NCBI RefSeq assembly: GCF_963678635.1
Contig: NC_087064.1
Span: forward strand, 80,453,526-80,513,525
DNA: 60,000 bases
Direction: 5' to 3'
Source of the DNA: Symsagittifera roscoffensis
Lineage: Eukaryota; Xenacoelomorpha; Acoela; Convolutidae
Shown here: positions 18,510 through 28,395 of the stretch, piece after piece
Numbering within the stretch: position 1 is the first letter of the stretch
Layout of the letters: the number at the start of each line of letters is the position of its first letter
Position numbers and translations under genes: made by a program
Notes under the pieces: generated by a model
The model's database searches: none
What the model was told of the DNA's origin: nothing
The model's input: the letters and a program-made list of their open reading frames with translations, nothing else

Positions 18510-21107
18510 ATTAGCCAGATCAGCCCATATCTTTTTGTGACAAAGATCCACATTCCCTCACTATTGATTTTGTGGCAAACTTGGAATTGTTGGCTGAAAA
18601 AAATAAAGCGGAGATGCAATCAAATTTTCTTGAAATTGAAAATAACATCAAAAAGCGACTACATACGTTTTTCAGCATTCTGAATGAAAGAGGCATTTTC
18701 AATAAAAGTGATGCTAGAGAATACGTAGACGAATGTATCGAGGACGAGGCAGAAACGGAAGCATCCACTCACTTTCTCAGGATTCAGAAAAATCAATTGA
18801 TTGTTTTATTAAAACATCTCGAGAGATACACCAAGTCGCTACCAGTATTTGTATTCAACAGTGGTCGATATGATGTAAACCTCGCTAAATCAAATCTCAT
18901 CCCCTACCTAATCAACGAAAAAGAAAATGAACCTTTAGTTATCAGGAAAACAAACGATTTTGTTTCCTTCAAATTCGGAGACGTTCAACTTCTGGACAAT
19001 GTGAAGTTCTAAGGTGAAGCTACTACTTTAGAATCTTTTCTAAAAGCTTACAAATCCAGTGAGATGAAAGGCTACTTTCCATACGAGTGGTTTGATACTT
19101 TCAACAAGCTCGATGAACAACAACTACCGGCTTATGATGATTTTTTACAGTTAATCGAAGAAGAGCAACACTCTCGATAAAGAGAATGACGCTTTTCTGA
19201 AGCTTCTCAAAACTGGGTTAACTGAAGAGCAAGCAATAAAAAAACTTGGGTTGAAATTAAACCACCTACGGAACTGGAAAACTACAACTACCTGAAACCT
19301 ATCTGGGAACAGCAGACGATGTCAACATTTCGCAATTTTGTACACTAGTGTAACAACAATGATGTTGTTCCTAACGTTGAAGCTATGCAGAGAAGGTTAA
19401 ATTTTTTTATAATAAAGGGATAGATCTGTTGAAACTCGGCTGCACACTTCCGAATTTAGCGAATTTTTGTCTACACAAGTCAACCGACTATAAGTTTTGC
19501 CCCTTTTTTCTCAAGTGATAGTGTCTTGCTTGAAAAAAAGGGAAGATATGACCGGTGGTCCCTCAATTTTTTGTCAAGAAACGCAGTAGCGAACGAGACG
19601 TTTAATCCAAATTCAAACAATTTGTGTAACACAATCGTTGGGGTTGATGCCAGTCATTTATATTGTCATTCCAAGTGCCACGATATGCCCTCTGGCTTAT
19701 ATACGAGATGGGACTACATCGAGGAAACGAAAAAACTCAAGGCGAAGCAAAATCGAGTTCGTACCTTTCAAAATATGGTCAGTCATTTTTTCGAGCAGCC
19801 CGACCTGAGAGCTACTGCACTACAGAACAACAAAAATAACTTGCTTTAGTGTTGTTGGGTTTTGAAACCACTCTAAGACTGTTTTCAAGGCAATGGGATG
19901 TTATTTTCAACTTTGTCTGCGTCAGGAAGCTAGACCTAGCCTTACTTAAGTCGATATCGAACGAGAAACCAAAGTACGAGAAATGGACGAGCTCCTACCA
20001 ATTTCCCACTTATTTTAAAAACTTTCATAATACCGTAAACGTTATTGGGGATATATGAAGACATATGCAGAAGAAAACGATTGAATAAATCAGCCGCAGC
20101 GAATGTTGATATCGAGCTTCAATTTAACAAACTGAACACTTATAACACTGCTTTTCAATTACTACTTGGATCTTAGACTATAGTGTACAAAAATTCATCG
20201 ATTTGTACAATACACACCGAGAAAAGTATTCAACAGTTTTGTTCAGTCTCCTGATGATGCTAGGCTAGCCGGTGATGAAAATACATTATCTGGTGTTGCA
20301 GCCGAAATAATAAAATCGTTAGTAAATAGTTCCTATGACTATCAAATAATGGACAGTTCAAAACATACAATAACAAGATATCCTGGAGACAAAAAAACAT
20401 AAAGCCTTCAATAGCCAGTTCTTCAGAGAGACTCAATCTTTTAACTAATGACTTGTATGCAGTGGAGCTTATTGAATCCTTTTTCGAGCACCGTGAACTA
20501 ATTATAGTAGGCTTCTTTATACTACAGTATGCCAAGTTGAGAATGTTCGAGCTCTGTTATAAATTTTTTCATAAATTTTCCGACGTCAAAAAATTTGAAG
20601 AACTCAAAATAGACACAAATTCTCTCCATTTGGCTATGACAGAAGAAGATTCATTTGAATGTATCCTCCCAGCAAGCGAGCACATTGGAGTGAAACGCGA
20701 AGCAAGGACTGTCGAGACCCTTTTAGAGCAGATTCGAAAACAACTTTTTCCCGTACTTGCTGCTTTAAACGCAAAAAACATGATAAGAGTAAACCAGGAT
20801 TGTTCAAAGAGATTTTATGATGCACCGAAATCCTGTGCTTGTGCAGTAAAATTACTGCTGTTAAGATAGTAAAAGTCAAAAGTATCAGTTTAGCAGTAAA
20901 ATATTGAACAAACGCGCATTAGAAGACTCTGGAGATTGTCCGAAGTCAAAGTATCGACAAGTATTGCATGAAGCAGTGAATTTGAAAACAACTAATAGAG
21001 GATTTAAAACAATTAACCATGCAGTTGCAAATTTTGAACGAACAAAAAAAGCACTGGGCTATTTTTATCCTAATTGGGAAGTTGAATGTGATAGGAATAC
21101 ATACTAA
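18510..21107 (+). pseudogene. protein-primed family B DNA polymerase (DNA_pol_B_2 type), decayed
   Basis: A protein-primed polymerase would copy a linear DNA element end to end using a terminal protein. The region keeps family landmarks in order across several frames. An exonuclease II-like motif (PVFVFNSGRYDVNL) is in 18572-19012. KGYFPYEWFD follows after an in-frame TAA at 19010-19012. KGIDLLKLG lies near 19420. Motif A (VGVDASHLY) is in 19526-19849. KIHRFVQYTPRKVFNSF lies near 20192-20245. A motif B region (LVNSSYDYQIMD) lies near 20310-20350. IIVGFFILQYAKLRM is in 20453-20869, along with motif C as IDTNSL. NRGFKTINHAVA lies near 20997-21030, with YFYP close behind. Motif C has Asn where the second catalytic Asp belongs. 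At least five stops or shifts break the gene. The family call is confident; no accessory gene is seen. Confidence 0.8.
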
Positions 21108-21218
21108 ACCTCTAAAACTGTAAGAGATTATGAGGTAAAATTGTATAAGATTCTGTAAATTAATACATTTTTTTAAAAGCCTGCGTTTGGGTCAACATTC
21201 TATTGTTTTATGATCACG

Positions 21219-21458
21219 AAGACGTTTAGAATCTTGAGCATTGCTGAATTGGCAAAATCGGGCACCAATTTTTTTTGAAAGTTATCATCGGAAACTTACT
21301 ATCTTACCATTCGAAAATCTGAAACCTATAACCTATCATAATACATGGGAAATTTTTGCCCTATCATAATGCATAGGGTGCTGACCGGATACTCTAGAGC
21401 CTGTCTTATTACATGGGGGGTCAGCACCCCGGGCGATTTTGCCCCTACATATACTACT
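21219..21458 (-). repeat. right terminal inverted repeat
   Basis: Reverse complement of the left TIR, with many substitutions. It carries a GGTGCTGACC copy and a GGTCAGCACC copy about 50 bp apart, so each TIR may fold into a subterminal hairpin; in the left TIR the outer copy has mutated. Confidence 0.85.
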
Positions 21459-21464
21459 GATTAT
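21459..21464. repeat. 6-bp target-site duplication, right
   Basis: GATTAT directly follows ACTACT at the right TIR end and equals 17647-17652. Confidence 0.85.
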
Positions 21465-22400
21465 ATTTTGACTTAAGTACCAGTCTTGCTAAAAAATACC
21501 TCATTTAAGTCATTTAAGAATCAATTTAAAAATTTGACAGAATTTTTGGTACAGTTTATTTGAGTAGAATCTATTATTACTCCATCTATTTTTCGATACA
21601 AGTTTATTCAATTTTTTTAGATCAATGTCTCATTTGCTATGCGCAACAATCCAATTCAATATCGATTGTATTCAATTGTAAGCCTTTATGTTTGCCCTTT
21701 TGTCGTCTACCTTGCATCTGAATAGGTTTTATTTTTAAATTTTCTTAGACGTTGCTTTATGTAAAAAACGGGAAAATTATGTTGTCATTTTTCAAATTAA
21801 TTCAATTTTGTAACATTTTTTATCACTTCTTCATTAAAGTTGTTTTAGGATGAACAGTTTTAATTTTAGTGTTTTTGACAGCACTTTCTTATAGTTTCAT
21901 TAATTTATTAGAATAGTTGTTTTTCACCTACCGAAAAAAAAACCTTCAAACTAATAGGAAGGCATCTCTACAAAAACTTTTTTTTAGTGGTAACACTTTG
22001 TGTTCAGATGCACCAAAGTGCCACAAGACATTTCATTTTTAGAGCGTTTCATTTTGCCAGAAAAATAAAACTCGATATGATAAAAAGAAAAAGTACTTTC
22101 GGATAAAATGAAAATGTGAAAAAACTTTGGCAAAATAAAGGATTAATATCGATTATAATCAATTTAAAATGTTTTTTTTTTGTATGAAGCATAAGAATTT
22201 ATAGTAAAGTTTAAGGGATTATAGTCTCGTGGTAGCTATCATGAGTATAATGAGTTATAAGTCCTCTTAACTTTTAATTTGCTAAATATAGTTTAATAAT
22301 ATTGTCAAAAAAATCAACATTATAATCCGTTATAATCGAATACTTAAGCCTAAATTTGGATGCAAGTAAATTTAATTGATCTCTTCTGATTGTTTTTGAA
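21465..22400. other. intergenic, no gene seen
   Basis: AT-rich DNA between the TIR element and the gypsy element. I looked for a gypsy 5' LTR matching 28107-28395 and saw none. Confidence 0.5.
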
Positions 22401-22414
22401 GTTCTTAGAGTCTA

Positions 22415-23053
22415 GTGAGTTTTTTTAATTTTTACTCAGCACTTTCTGCAGATTTACTCAGAACTATACTGCAGATTTTTACTCTACTAGACGCAGCATT
22501 TAACAAACCGCCCAACACTACGTTCGAAAGATATAAATTATTAAATCGAAAGCAGAAAGATCGCGAGTCGTACGAACAATTCTGGGGAGCACTGACGGAC
22601 CTGGCCAGCACGTGCAACATCAAGGAATCTGACAAGGCGGAATGGATAAGGGACATCTTCATCTGCAATATGAAGAACACAGATTTCCAGAGGAAGCTAC
22701 TATCAGCAACCATAAGCCCGTCGGAAGCACTTAATCAAGCCCTAATCGACAAAAAGAGATATTTCAACCACCAGAAACTGACAATTATGTCACGGTCGTC
22801 GACCAACGGGACAATTTTTAAATCTTTTAATAATCACAATCAGATCAAAAAGGAACCGAGCCTGAACATCGAACGGAGTAACTCGTGCATGAAATGCGGG
22901 AATACATTTACGAAAGGGCACTTAAACGTCTGCCCAGCGAAAGACATAACCTGTAAAAAATGTAATTATAGAGGACACTTCGCCAAAGTATGTAAATCAC
23001 GCAATAAGAGACCAACTGTAAATACTGTATCAGATAATTATGTAAATAACTAG
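22415..23053 (+). CDS. gypsy gag, N-terminally truncated
   Basis: About 212 codons. NKPPNTTFERYKLLNRKQKD then ESYEQFW is the typical gypsy gag core, and WIRDIFICNMKN follows. Two zinc knuckles near the end: CMKCGNTFTKGHLNVC and CKKCNYRGHFAKVC; the second fits CX2CX4HX4C exactly. The N-terminal capsid half expected before FNKPP is missing. Confidence 0.75.
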   Translation: MSFFNFYSALSADLLRTILQIFTLLDAAFNKPPNTTFERYKLLNRKQKDRESYEQFWGALTDLASTCNIKESDKAEWIRDIFICNMKNTDFQRKLLSATISPSEALNQALIDKKRYFNHQKLTIMSRSSTNGTIFKSFNNHNQIKKEPSLNIERSNSCMKCGNTFTKGHLNVCPAKDITCKKCNYRGHFAKVCKSRNKRPTVNTVSDNYVNN

Positions 23054-23161
23054 AATTGTACATACACACCTCCGGAAAACTCGTGGATGGAAGGACAAGA
23101 ATCGTGCGATGTTATAAATGCGTGAAATGAGTACGGACGGAGTGACAATGACGATTTCTCG

Positions 23162-23600
23162 GTGTTGAGCGTTAGAACTATTTACGACAAAAACGGTCTC
23201 GAAACAAAGAAACTCCTGAACCTAGGCATCGGCTGGGATATGATTGTAAATATAAACATACCTGTAGATTCAGCTAGCCCTGTAAGTTTTTTAAAACAGA
23301 ATGTACTACACGAAATTAAACTGAGATACCCGAACCTCAAGATACACCCAGTGGAGAAAAAATAAAAGAACTATACTGCAGATTCACCAACGATACAATC
23401 AATATCTTGGTAAAAATAATTGTCAGAACACAGTCCAATGCGTGGATCACCGAAGATACCCCTTTCTTCATAACCGGCGGCAGCGGACACGAGCGAAACA
23501 TTCTGGGGAACAACAATTTACCCAAGCTGGGCATAGAAATAACACAGAGGAAATGCCCCCAACCAATCTGCATGGTCAATCAACCCACACTCGAGAGTGA
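23162..23600 (+). pseudogene. gypsy protease region, frame-broken
   Basis: NINIPVDSASPVSFL matches the retropepsin active-site strand, with D-S-A in place of D-S/T-G. A stop at 23363-23365 is followed by a shift; NILGNNNLPKLGIEI near 23500-23545 is the expected flap/ILG region. The Ser-Ala active site may be a real variant or decay. Confidence 0.65.
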
Positions 23601-24490
23601 GTACAAAAACTTACCTTTTTTATCTGACAAGATTTTTAACGAGTTCAAAGATTTATTCACTAGAGTGGGAAAAATACCCAACGACCGAAAGGTAACTCAT
23701 TTCCACTCACCTTTTAAACTAATACAGTCCAAAGGGAGAAGAGTCCCACTACATTTACTTGCGGGAGTGAACGAAGAATTTAAAAAAATGGCAACAGAAG
23801 GTCACATAGTAAAACTAGAGAAATGCGATGAAGATTGTTTTATCAGCCCAATTGTAATTACTCGGAAAAAGGATACCTCGATAAAATTGGCGTTAGACTC
23901 CAAGTTATTAAACGATCAAATTTTTAAAAATAAATACCAAATGCCAATTATCCATGAACTGATCGATATCCAACGGACGAGTTTGGTTTAGTAATCTAGA
24001 CCTGAAAAACGTGTATAACCAACTTAAACTATGCGAACAAACAAGTAAACAGTGCATTTTTAGCATAATAGGCGGTGAAACTACCGGAACGTATCGATTT
24101 TTAACAAGATTCTACGGATTGGGAGACATGCCCAACGAATTCCAACGGGTTATGGACTCACTGTTGAAAAATATACCTTTCACAAATTGTTACATAGATG
24201 ACATCCTGGTAGCCTTGCGTGGATCCTTGGAAGAACACAAATCAATAGTGTATAAAATTTTATCAATATTAGATAAGAATAACATGGCAGTTAAATGGGG
24301 GAAATGCGCAATTTTTAAATCTGACATCGAATGGCTTGGCTTCAAAATCTCCGGCGATCGAGTAGGACAGTTGGTCGGTAAAGCAGACGCAATAAAAAAT
24401 TTGCCAACCCCGAAGAATATCTCCGAACTACGTTCATTTTTCGGCTCGATAAACCTTTACGTAAATTTGTTCCTAACTTATCGACTTTAA
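23601..24490 (+). pseudogene. gypsy reverse transcriptase, one frame break
   Basis: HSPFKLIQSKGRRVPLHL, FISPIVITRKKD and KLALDSKLLN are the opening reverse transcriptase motifs. A one-base break near 23985 separates them from NLDLKNVYNQLKL (first catalytic Asp), FYGLGDMPNEFQRVMD and CYIDDILVALRGS (the Y-x-D-D box, intact). The frame ends at 24488-24490 before the connection to RNase H. Confidence 0.8.
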
Positions 24491-24499
24491 GTTCCCCCC

Positions 24500-25020
24500 T
24501 TCGACCACTACTAAACAAAAAATCGGTCTACAAATGGGACATTAACCATTCCATAGCGTTTGAGAAGTTAAAAGCGGAAATTATAAATATCACAGAAAAC
24601 AGCCACTTCGATATAAAAGAGAAGACAAAACTGAAAACGGATGCTTCACATAACGGACTAGGGGCGACCCTAGAACAATTACAGGACGACCAGTGGAAAA
24701 CAATCGCGTTTGCATCCAGATTTTTAAACAACCATGAAATGAAATATTCTACTAACGAATTGGAGTTGCTGGGAGTCGTATGGGCAACAAAACATCATTT
24801 TAGAAATTACCTGTACGGAACGGAATTTCAAATAGTAACAGACCATAAAGCATTACTATCAGCACTTTCGGCAAATCATGGAAACAAAACGATGCATAGT
24901 CGATTGACCCGTTGGGTAAACAGACTTTTACCATTCAATTTTAAAATTTCACATTTACCAGGAAAGGACATGGGCTTTACAGACCTTTTATCTAGACTTC
25001 CTTCGGGCAAAGCCCTTCCA
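24500..25020 (+). pseudogene. gypsy RNase H
   Basis: KLKTDASHNGLGATLEQ, STNELELLGVVWATKHHFRN and FQIVTDHKALLSAL give the Asp, Glu and Asp catalytic residues, followed by HLPGKDMGFTDLLSRL. The domain is continuous with 24739-25941 in frame but separated from the reverse transcriptase by a shift near 24490. Confidence 0.8.
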
Positions 25021-25479
25021 ATTTCCCATTATGACGACGAAATTGTAGTCGCTTCAATCGACAAAATTCAGAATATTTTATTGAATAAACAATATTCTAA
25101 AATAGTTACTGTAAATACTGTAGATCGACCAGCGGTCGCTGTAAATGCTAATGCTCGAGTCACTACAATCCCGTCGGGAAATGAAAATTCAAGCGACGTG
25201 ATTGGTCAGATTCGATTGAATAGCTTTTTAGCTTTACTTAATCTCAAGATTATTGTTGCTATCATATCTTGTATCGTTCAGTCGATCAAAATTTGTCATA
25301 ATCAACATTCTCGAACAGAAAATTGCACTACAAATTGTCAACCTGTCGATAATTCAAAATTTAATTTTAAAAGTATTACTTTTTCGGACAAAGTCCTTTT
25401 ACAATTTTTATTACTAAACAGACAATTATTATCATCCAGCAAGAAACGAATAGAACTCCCAATGGATAAAGTGAATGAA

Positions 25480-26560
25480 CCGCTACTGATCATCCCTGAA
25501 GAACATAATATCGCCCTCAAATTCAGAGTTGATCGACTTCCACCCGACCACGCAGACCTCGTAAGAAGATACAAGGCTGACTTAAACCTACCAATTTCCT
25601 CGATTCGCCCGGAAAACCACTGCTCAAAGAAAGTGTTTCAAATTATGATCAGAGAAGACAAGGTGCTGTGGGATTTAATTGAGACGATCAAGAGGAATCG
25701 ACCAATGGGAATACACGGAGCATACATGAAAAATTATGCCAAAGATCTGCACGTGAAGGACGAGCTACTTTTCTTGGACAATAAATTAGTCTTCCCAGCT
25801 ACTATCAGGGGAACCTTCAACTCGATGCTACATGAGACGCATCCTGGACAATTTGGGATGAAATATTTGCCGAATGCTTGTGGTGGCCGCACATCTATCG
25901 GGAAATTTACCATCACGGGAGAACATTTAGCCAATGTCTAACGGCTGGTAAGAACATTAAAGTGTTACTAGGTACCGATAATATTTCGAAACTCCCGAAG
26001 TTGACATTCGCGAACGAAGAAATTATTCTGAAGTTTGCGGGACCGTTGGACGCGTTCTGGGGTAACAATAAATACCTCCTTCTTTGCATTGACCGTTATA
26101 CAAAGTTTCCTTCGGCCAAGATCGTTAACAACACTTCTACGAGAAATGTAATTTCATTTTTTAACGATTACTGTCACCTACACGGTTTCCCAAGAAAAAT
26201 TAGAGTCGACCATGGGTCATGCTTCTTATCACATGATTTCAAAAACTTCTGCGATAAATTTAATATGGAAATTATTTACTCCACAGTCGGCGATCACAGA
26301 TCCAATGGGCTAGTGGAAAGATTAGTGTACACAATTAAATCGAAACCACTGGCAATGTCCTTCGAATTACCCAAGCCGTTACTAAATGAGTCGATCGAGA
26401 AAATCATTTGGAATTTGAGAATTTCGAAGCAATCAGCGATCGGCTGTACACCGTTTGAAAAACATTTTAATAGAGTAGCGAACACTAGGTGGAAAAATCT
26501 GATGTCCGATATTGGCCATTTAGATAAAGGGAAAGCTATAATGTCCAAGGACCGGGCCAC
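25480..26560 (+). pseudogene. gypsy integrase, one frame break
   Basis: MLHETHPGQFGM starts the zinc-binding domain. A one-base loss near 25872 moves the frame to WWPHIYREIYHHG and SQCLTAGKN; the second Cys of the usual C-x2-C is not visible. The core retains the catalytic Asp in GPLDAFWG, the Asp in RVDHGSCF and the Glu in GLVERLVY. Confidence 0.8.
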
Positions 26561-27833
26561 TAACTGGAAACTCCACGACGGGGCAGAAGATGGATACCTG
26601 GATGAGGAAAAAGACAGCACGTCAGACTCAGAGGACAACTTGCCGCTATCTAGGACCGTCACCCTAAATACAACCCCGGACGACATTAACCAAACTTCAA
26701 AACCTCTGGCAAAAAGAAAATCAGTAATGGGAGGTAACTTATATAGAAAGGTGTCTAACAAGAAAAATAGGGAACCATATTTTAATCTGGTTAAAAAGGA
26801 TATCATCGATTCTTCAGAGCACACCATAACCCTTGACAACGGTCACGTTTTACGTAAATCGGATCTCGCTATAAAAGGAAAAATACTCCCTGGACCCAAA
26901 AAGATAATAGTGAATCAGAAACCCACCGGGCATAAACTTCATACCCATTCGAGTTTAGCAGGGAAAAGAAAACTTTCTCCACCAAAGAAAGCCGTATCGA
27001 CTCCCGCTGGACATTCGGGTCAAGGCACCTCAAGAATGTTCAACACCAGAGCAGGGACTGGTACACCGACGGTGAGCGCGGCCACTCAAGACTCTTCAAG
27101 AATCTCTTCAGGTTCATCTTCTTCCTTAAACCTAGATTCATGGGACGGGATAATCGACGATTACTTCGACGATGTGACCAATAACCATATACCTCAAAGC
27201 CTTCAGTCCGAATCTAACCAGGGCTTAAGTGTTACAGGTACCGTCGAATCCCCACACCCGAGCTCAGAAAGGTCAGCGAACACCGACCCCCGGGAGATTG
27301 TTATCATCCATGACGCGACCATGACAGAAGGATCGCAAGAAAATCCAATTCTGGTAGACAGTATTCCAGAGCACACGGACAGCCCGAAGATAAAGCCTCG
27401 AAATTCTAGACCGCGCAGAAATGTGGGCCCCCCGCAGTTTTTTGGAAATCGCCGCTTTATAGAAGTGGTTCTAGAAAAAGACAACCCAGGGGTGTCAACT
27501 TCAGTATTCTCCTCGTCACCCGACTCCCATAGGGCTACTTTCACGGTTACTTCACCATCCGACCTTTTGACACCACTAGCGGAGGCACCTCACCGACAAA
27601 TTCTCGGGACGGAAACGACCTTATCCTGCTCTTCAAAAAAGTCCCTCCCGACGGTCAGACCAGCAACCTCCCTTACGAAGACGCATTTACACGAAAATTC
27701 CTCGGGCTCATTTGCAGCTTACCAGACCACGAAGGACCCCCAGCTAGAGGTGGACAACTGTAGCGAGATCTCCTCGACTATAGATTCGGAGATGAGGGCT
27801 AAATTGGACAATTTTGACAACCAATTCAATTAA
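26561..27833 (+). CDS. gypsy integrase C-terminal extension, unknown function
   Basis: About 420 codons continuous with the integrase frame after the catalytic core. It is rich in Ser, Thr, Pro and acidic runs. EHTITLDNGHVLRKSDLAIK (near 26818) may be the last structured part of the integrase tail. The rest (PRRNVGPPQFFG near 27410, Ser/Thr-rich ends) shows no domain I recognise, no signal peptide and no transmembrane segment, so an envelope is not supported. It ends at 27833. Confidence 0.6.
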
Positions 27834-28091
27834 TTTACATATCAAACAAACTGAACAAAACAATCTTGATTCATATATTACCGTCGGATTTTCAATTTTA
27901 CCTGTAGATACAATTGTACATGTTAATGTACATGTTGTTGATTAGTTTTAATTTAGTTAGTACTGTATCCTGTAAATTTTGTAATTCTGTATAGTCACCC
28001 TGTCCATTGTACATTCTCTCTCAATTGTGGATTCTATTTTGCTTCTGTATATTTACCTTCTTGGTGTAGTTTGTAAAATTTTTCCATTCTC

Positions 28092-28106
28092 GAAGGGGGA
28101 AAAGGG
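28092..28106 (+). other. gypsy polypurine tract
   Basis: GAAGGGGGAAAAGGG lies directly before TGTATATAG, the expected plus-strand primer position next to a 3' LTR. Confidence 0.75.
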
Positions 28107-28395
28107 TGTATATAGAGTTATGTAGTTAGTTTATAGTTTTATTTTTTTCCCGGTGGGAAAGGTTGTGTTTTGTATTAGTATCTTAGATGACCTTCGGTAT
28201 TTAAATAATACCTGTTAACCAATTTAGTTACGACCATTGGTCGATATGATCGGAAGTTCAGTTGTTCTTTTAACGTTCTTAATTCAAATACTTCCTTTTA
28301 TTCGTTTTAGTCTTTTAAGTTTATGTACAGTACTTGTACATATACAGACCTAGAATTAGAATAGTCGTAATGGAAATTGTTGTTTAAATAAAAAA
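28107..28395 (+). repeat. gypsy 3' LTR (3' end uncertain)
   Basis: Starts TGTATATAGAGTTATG after the polypurine tract. Near its end TTTAAATAAAAAAAAAATTT (28384 on) holds an AATAAA run into As. No TG...CA-defined end could be fixed because there is no second LTR. Confidence 0.55.

Larger units (their letters stand above)
17653..21458 (+). mobile_element. Compact 3.8-kb TIR element with a family B DNA polymerase (Polinton-like)
   Basis: 3806 bp, bounded by imperfect inverted repeats of about 240 bp and an exact 6-bp target duplication (GATTAT). The ends read AGTAGTATATG...CATATACTACT. Polintons/Mavericks are known for long TIRs starting 5'-AG, 6-bp duplications and a protein-primed polymerase, all matched here. 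Normal Polintons are about 15-20 kb and also carry integrase, protease, packaging ATPase and capsid genes; none is seen. The only gene is a decayed polymerase. It could be a deletion derivative mobilised by a full-length Polinton, or a distinct small self-replicating lineage. Confidence 0.85.
22415..28395 (+). mobile_element. Ty3/gypsy LTR retrotransposon, 5'-truncated
   Basis: Gag, protease, reverse transcriptase, RNase H and integrase follow in the Ty3/gypsy order. A polypurine tract (28092-28106) and a 3' LTR starting TGTATATAG follow. No 5' LTR or primer site is visible, and gag lacks its N-terminal part. Frame breaks sit near 23365-23407, 23991, 24490 and 25872. The catalytic motifs of reverse transcriptase and integrase are intact, so the copy is young or the breaks are partly sequencing errors. 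Confidence 0.88.

Noticed and set aside
17653-21458. Conventional transposase-bearing DNA transposon
   Set aside because: No transposase signature was seen in any frame; all recognisable motifs belong to a family B DNA polymerase.
26294-26839. 181-codon minus-strand open frame opposite the gypsy integrase
   Set aside because: Shadow of the integrase reading frame; no recognisable product.
26561-27833. Retroviral envelope gene in the gypsy element
   Set aside because: The frame is continuous with integrase and has no signal peptide, transmembrane helix or cleavage-site pattern.
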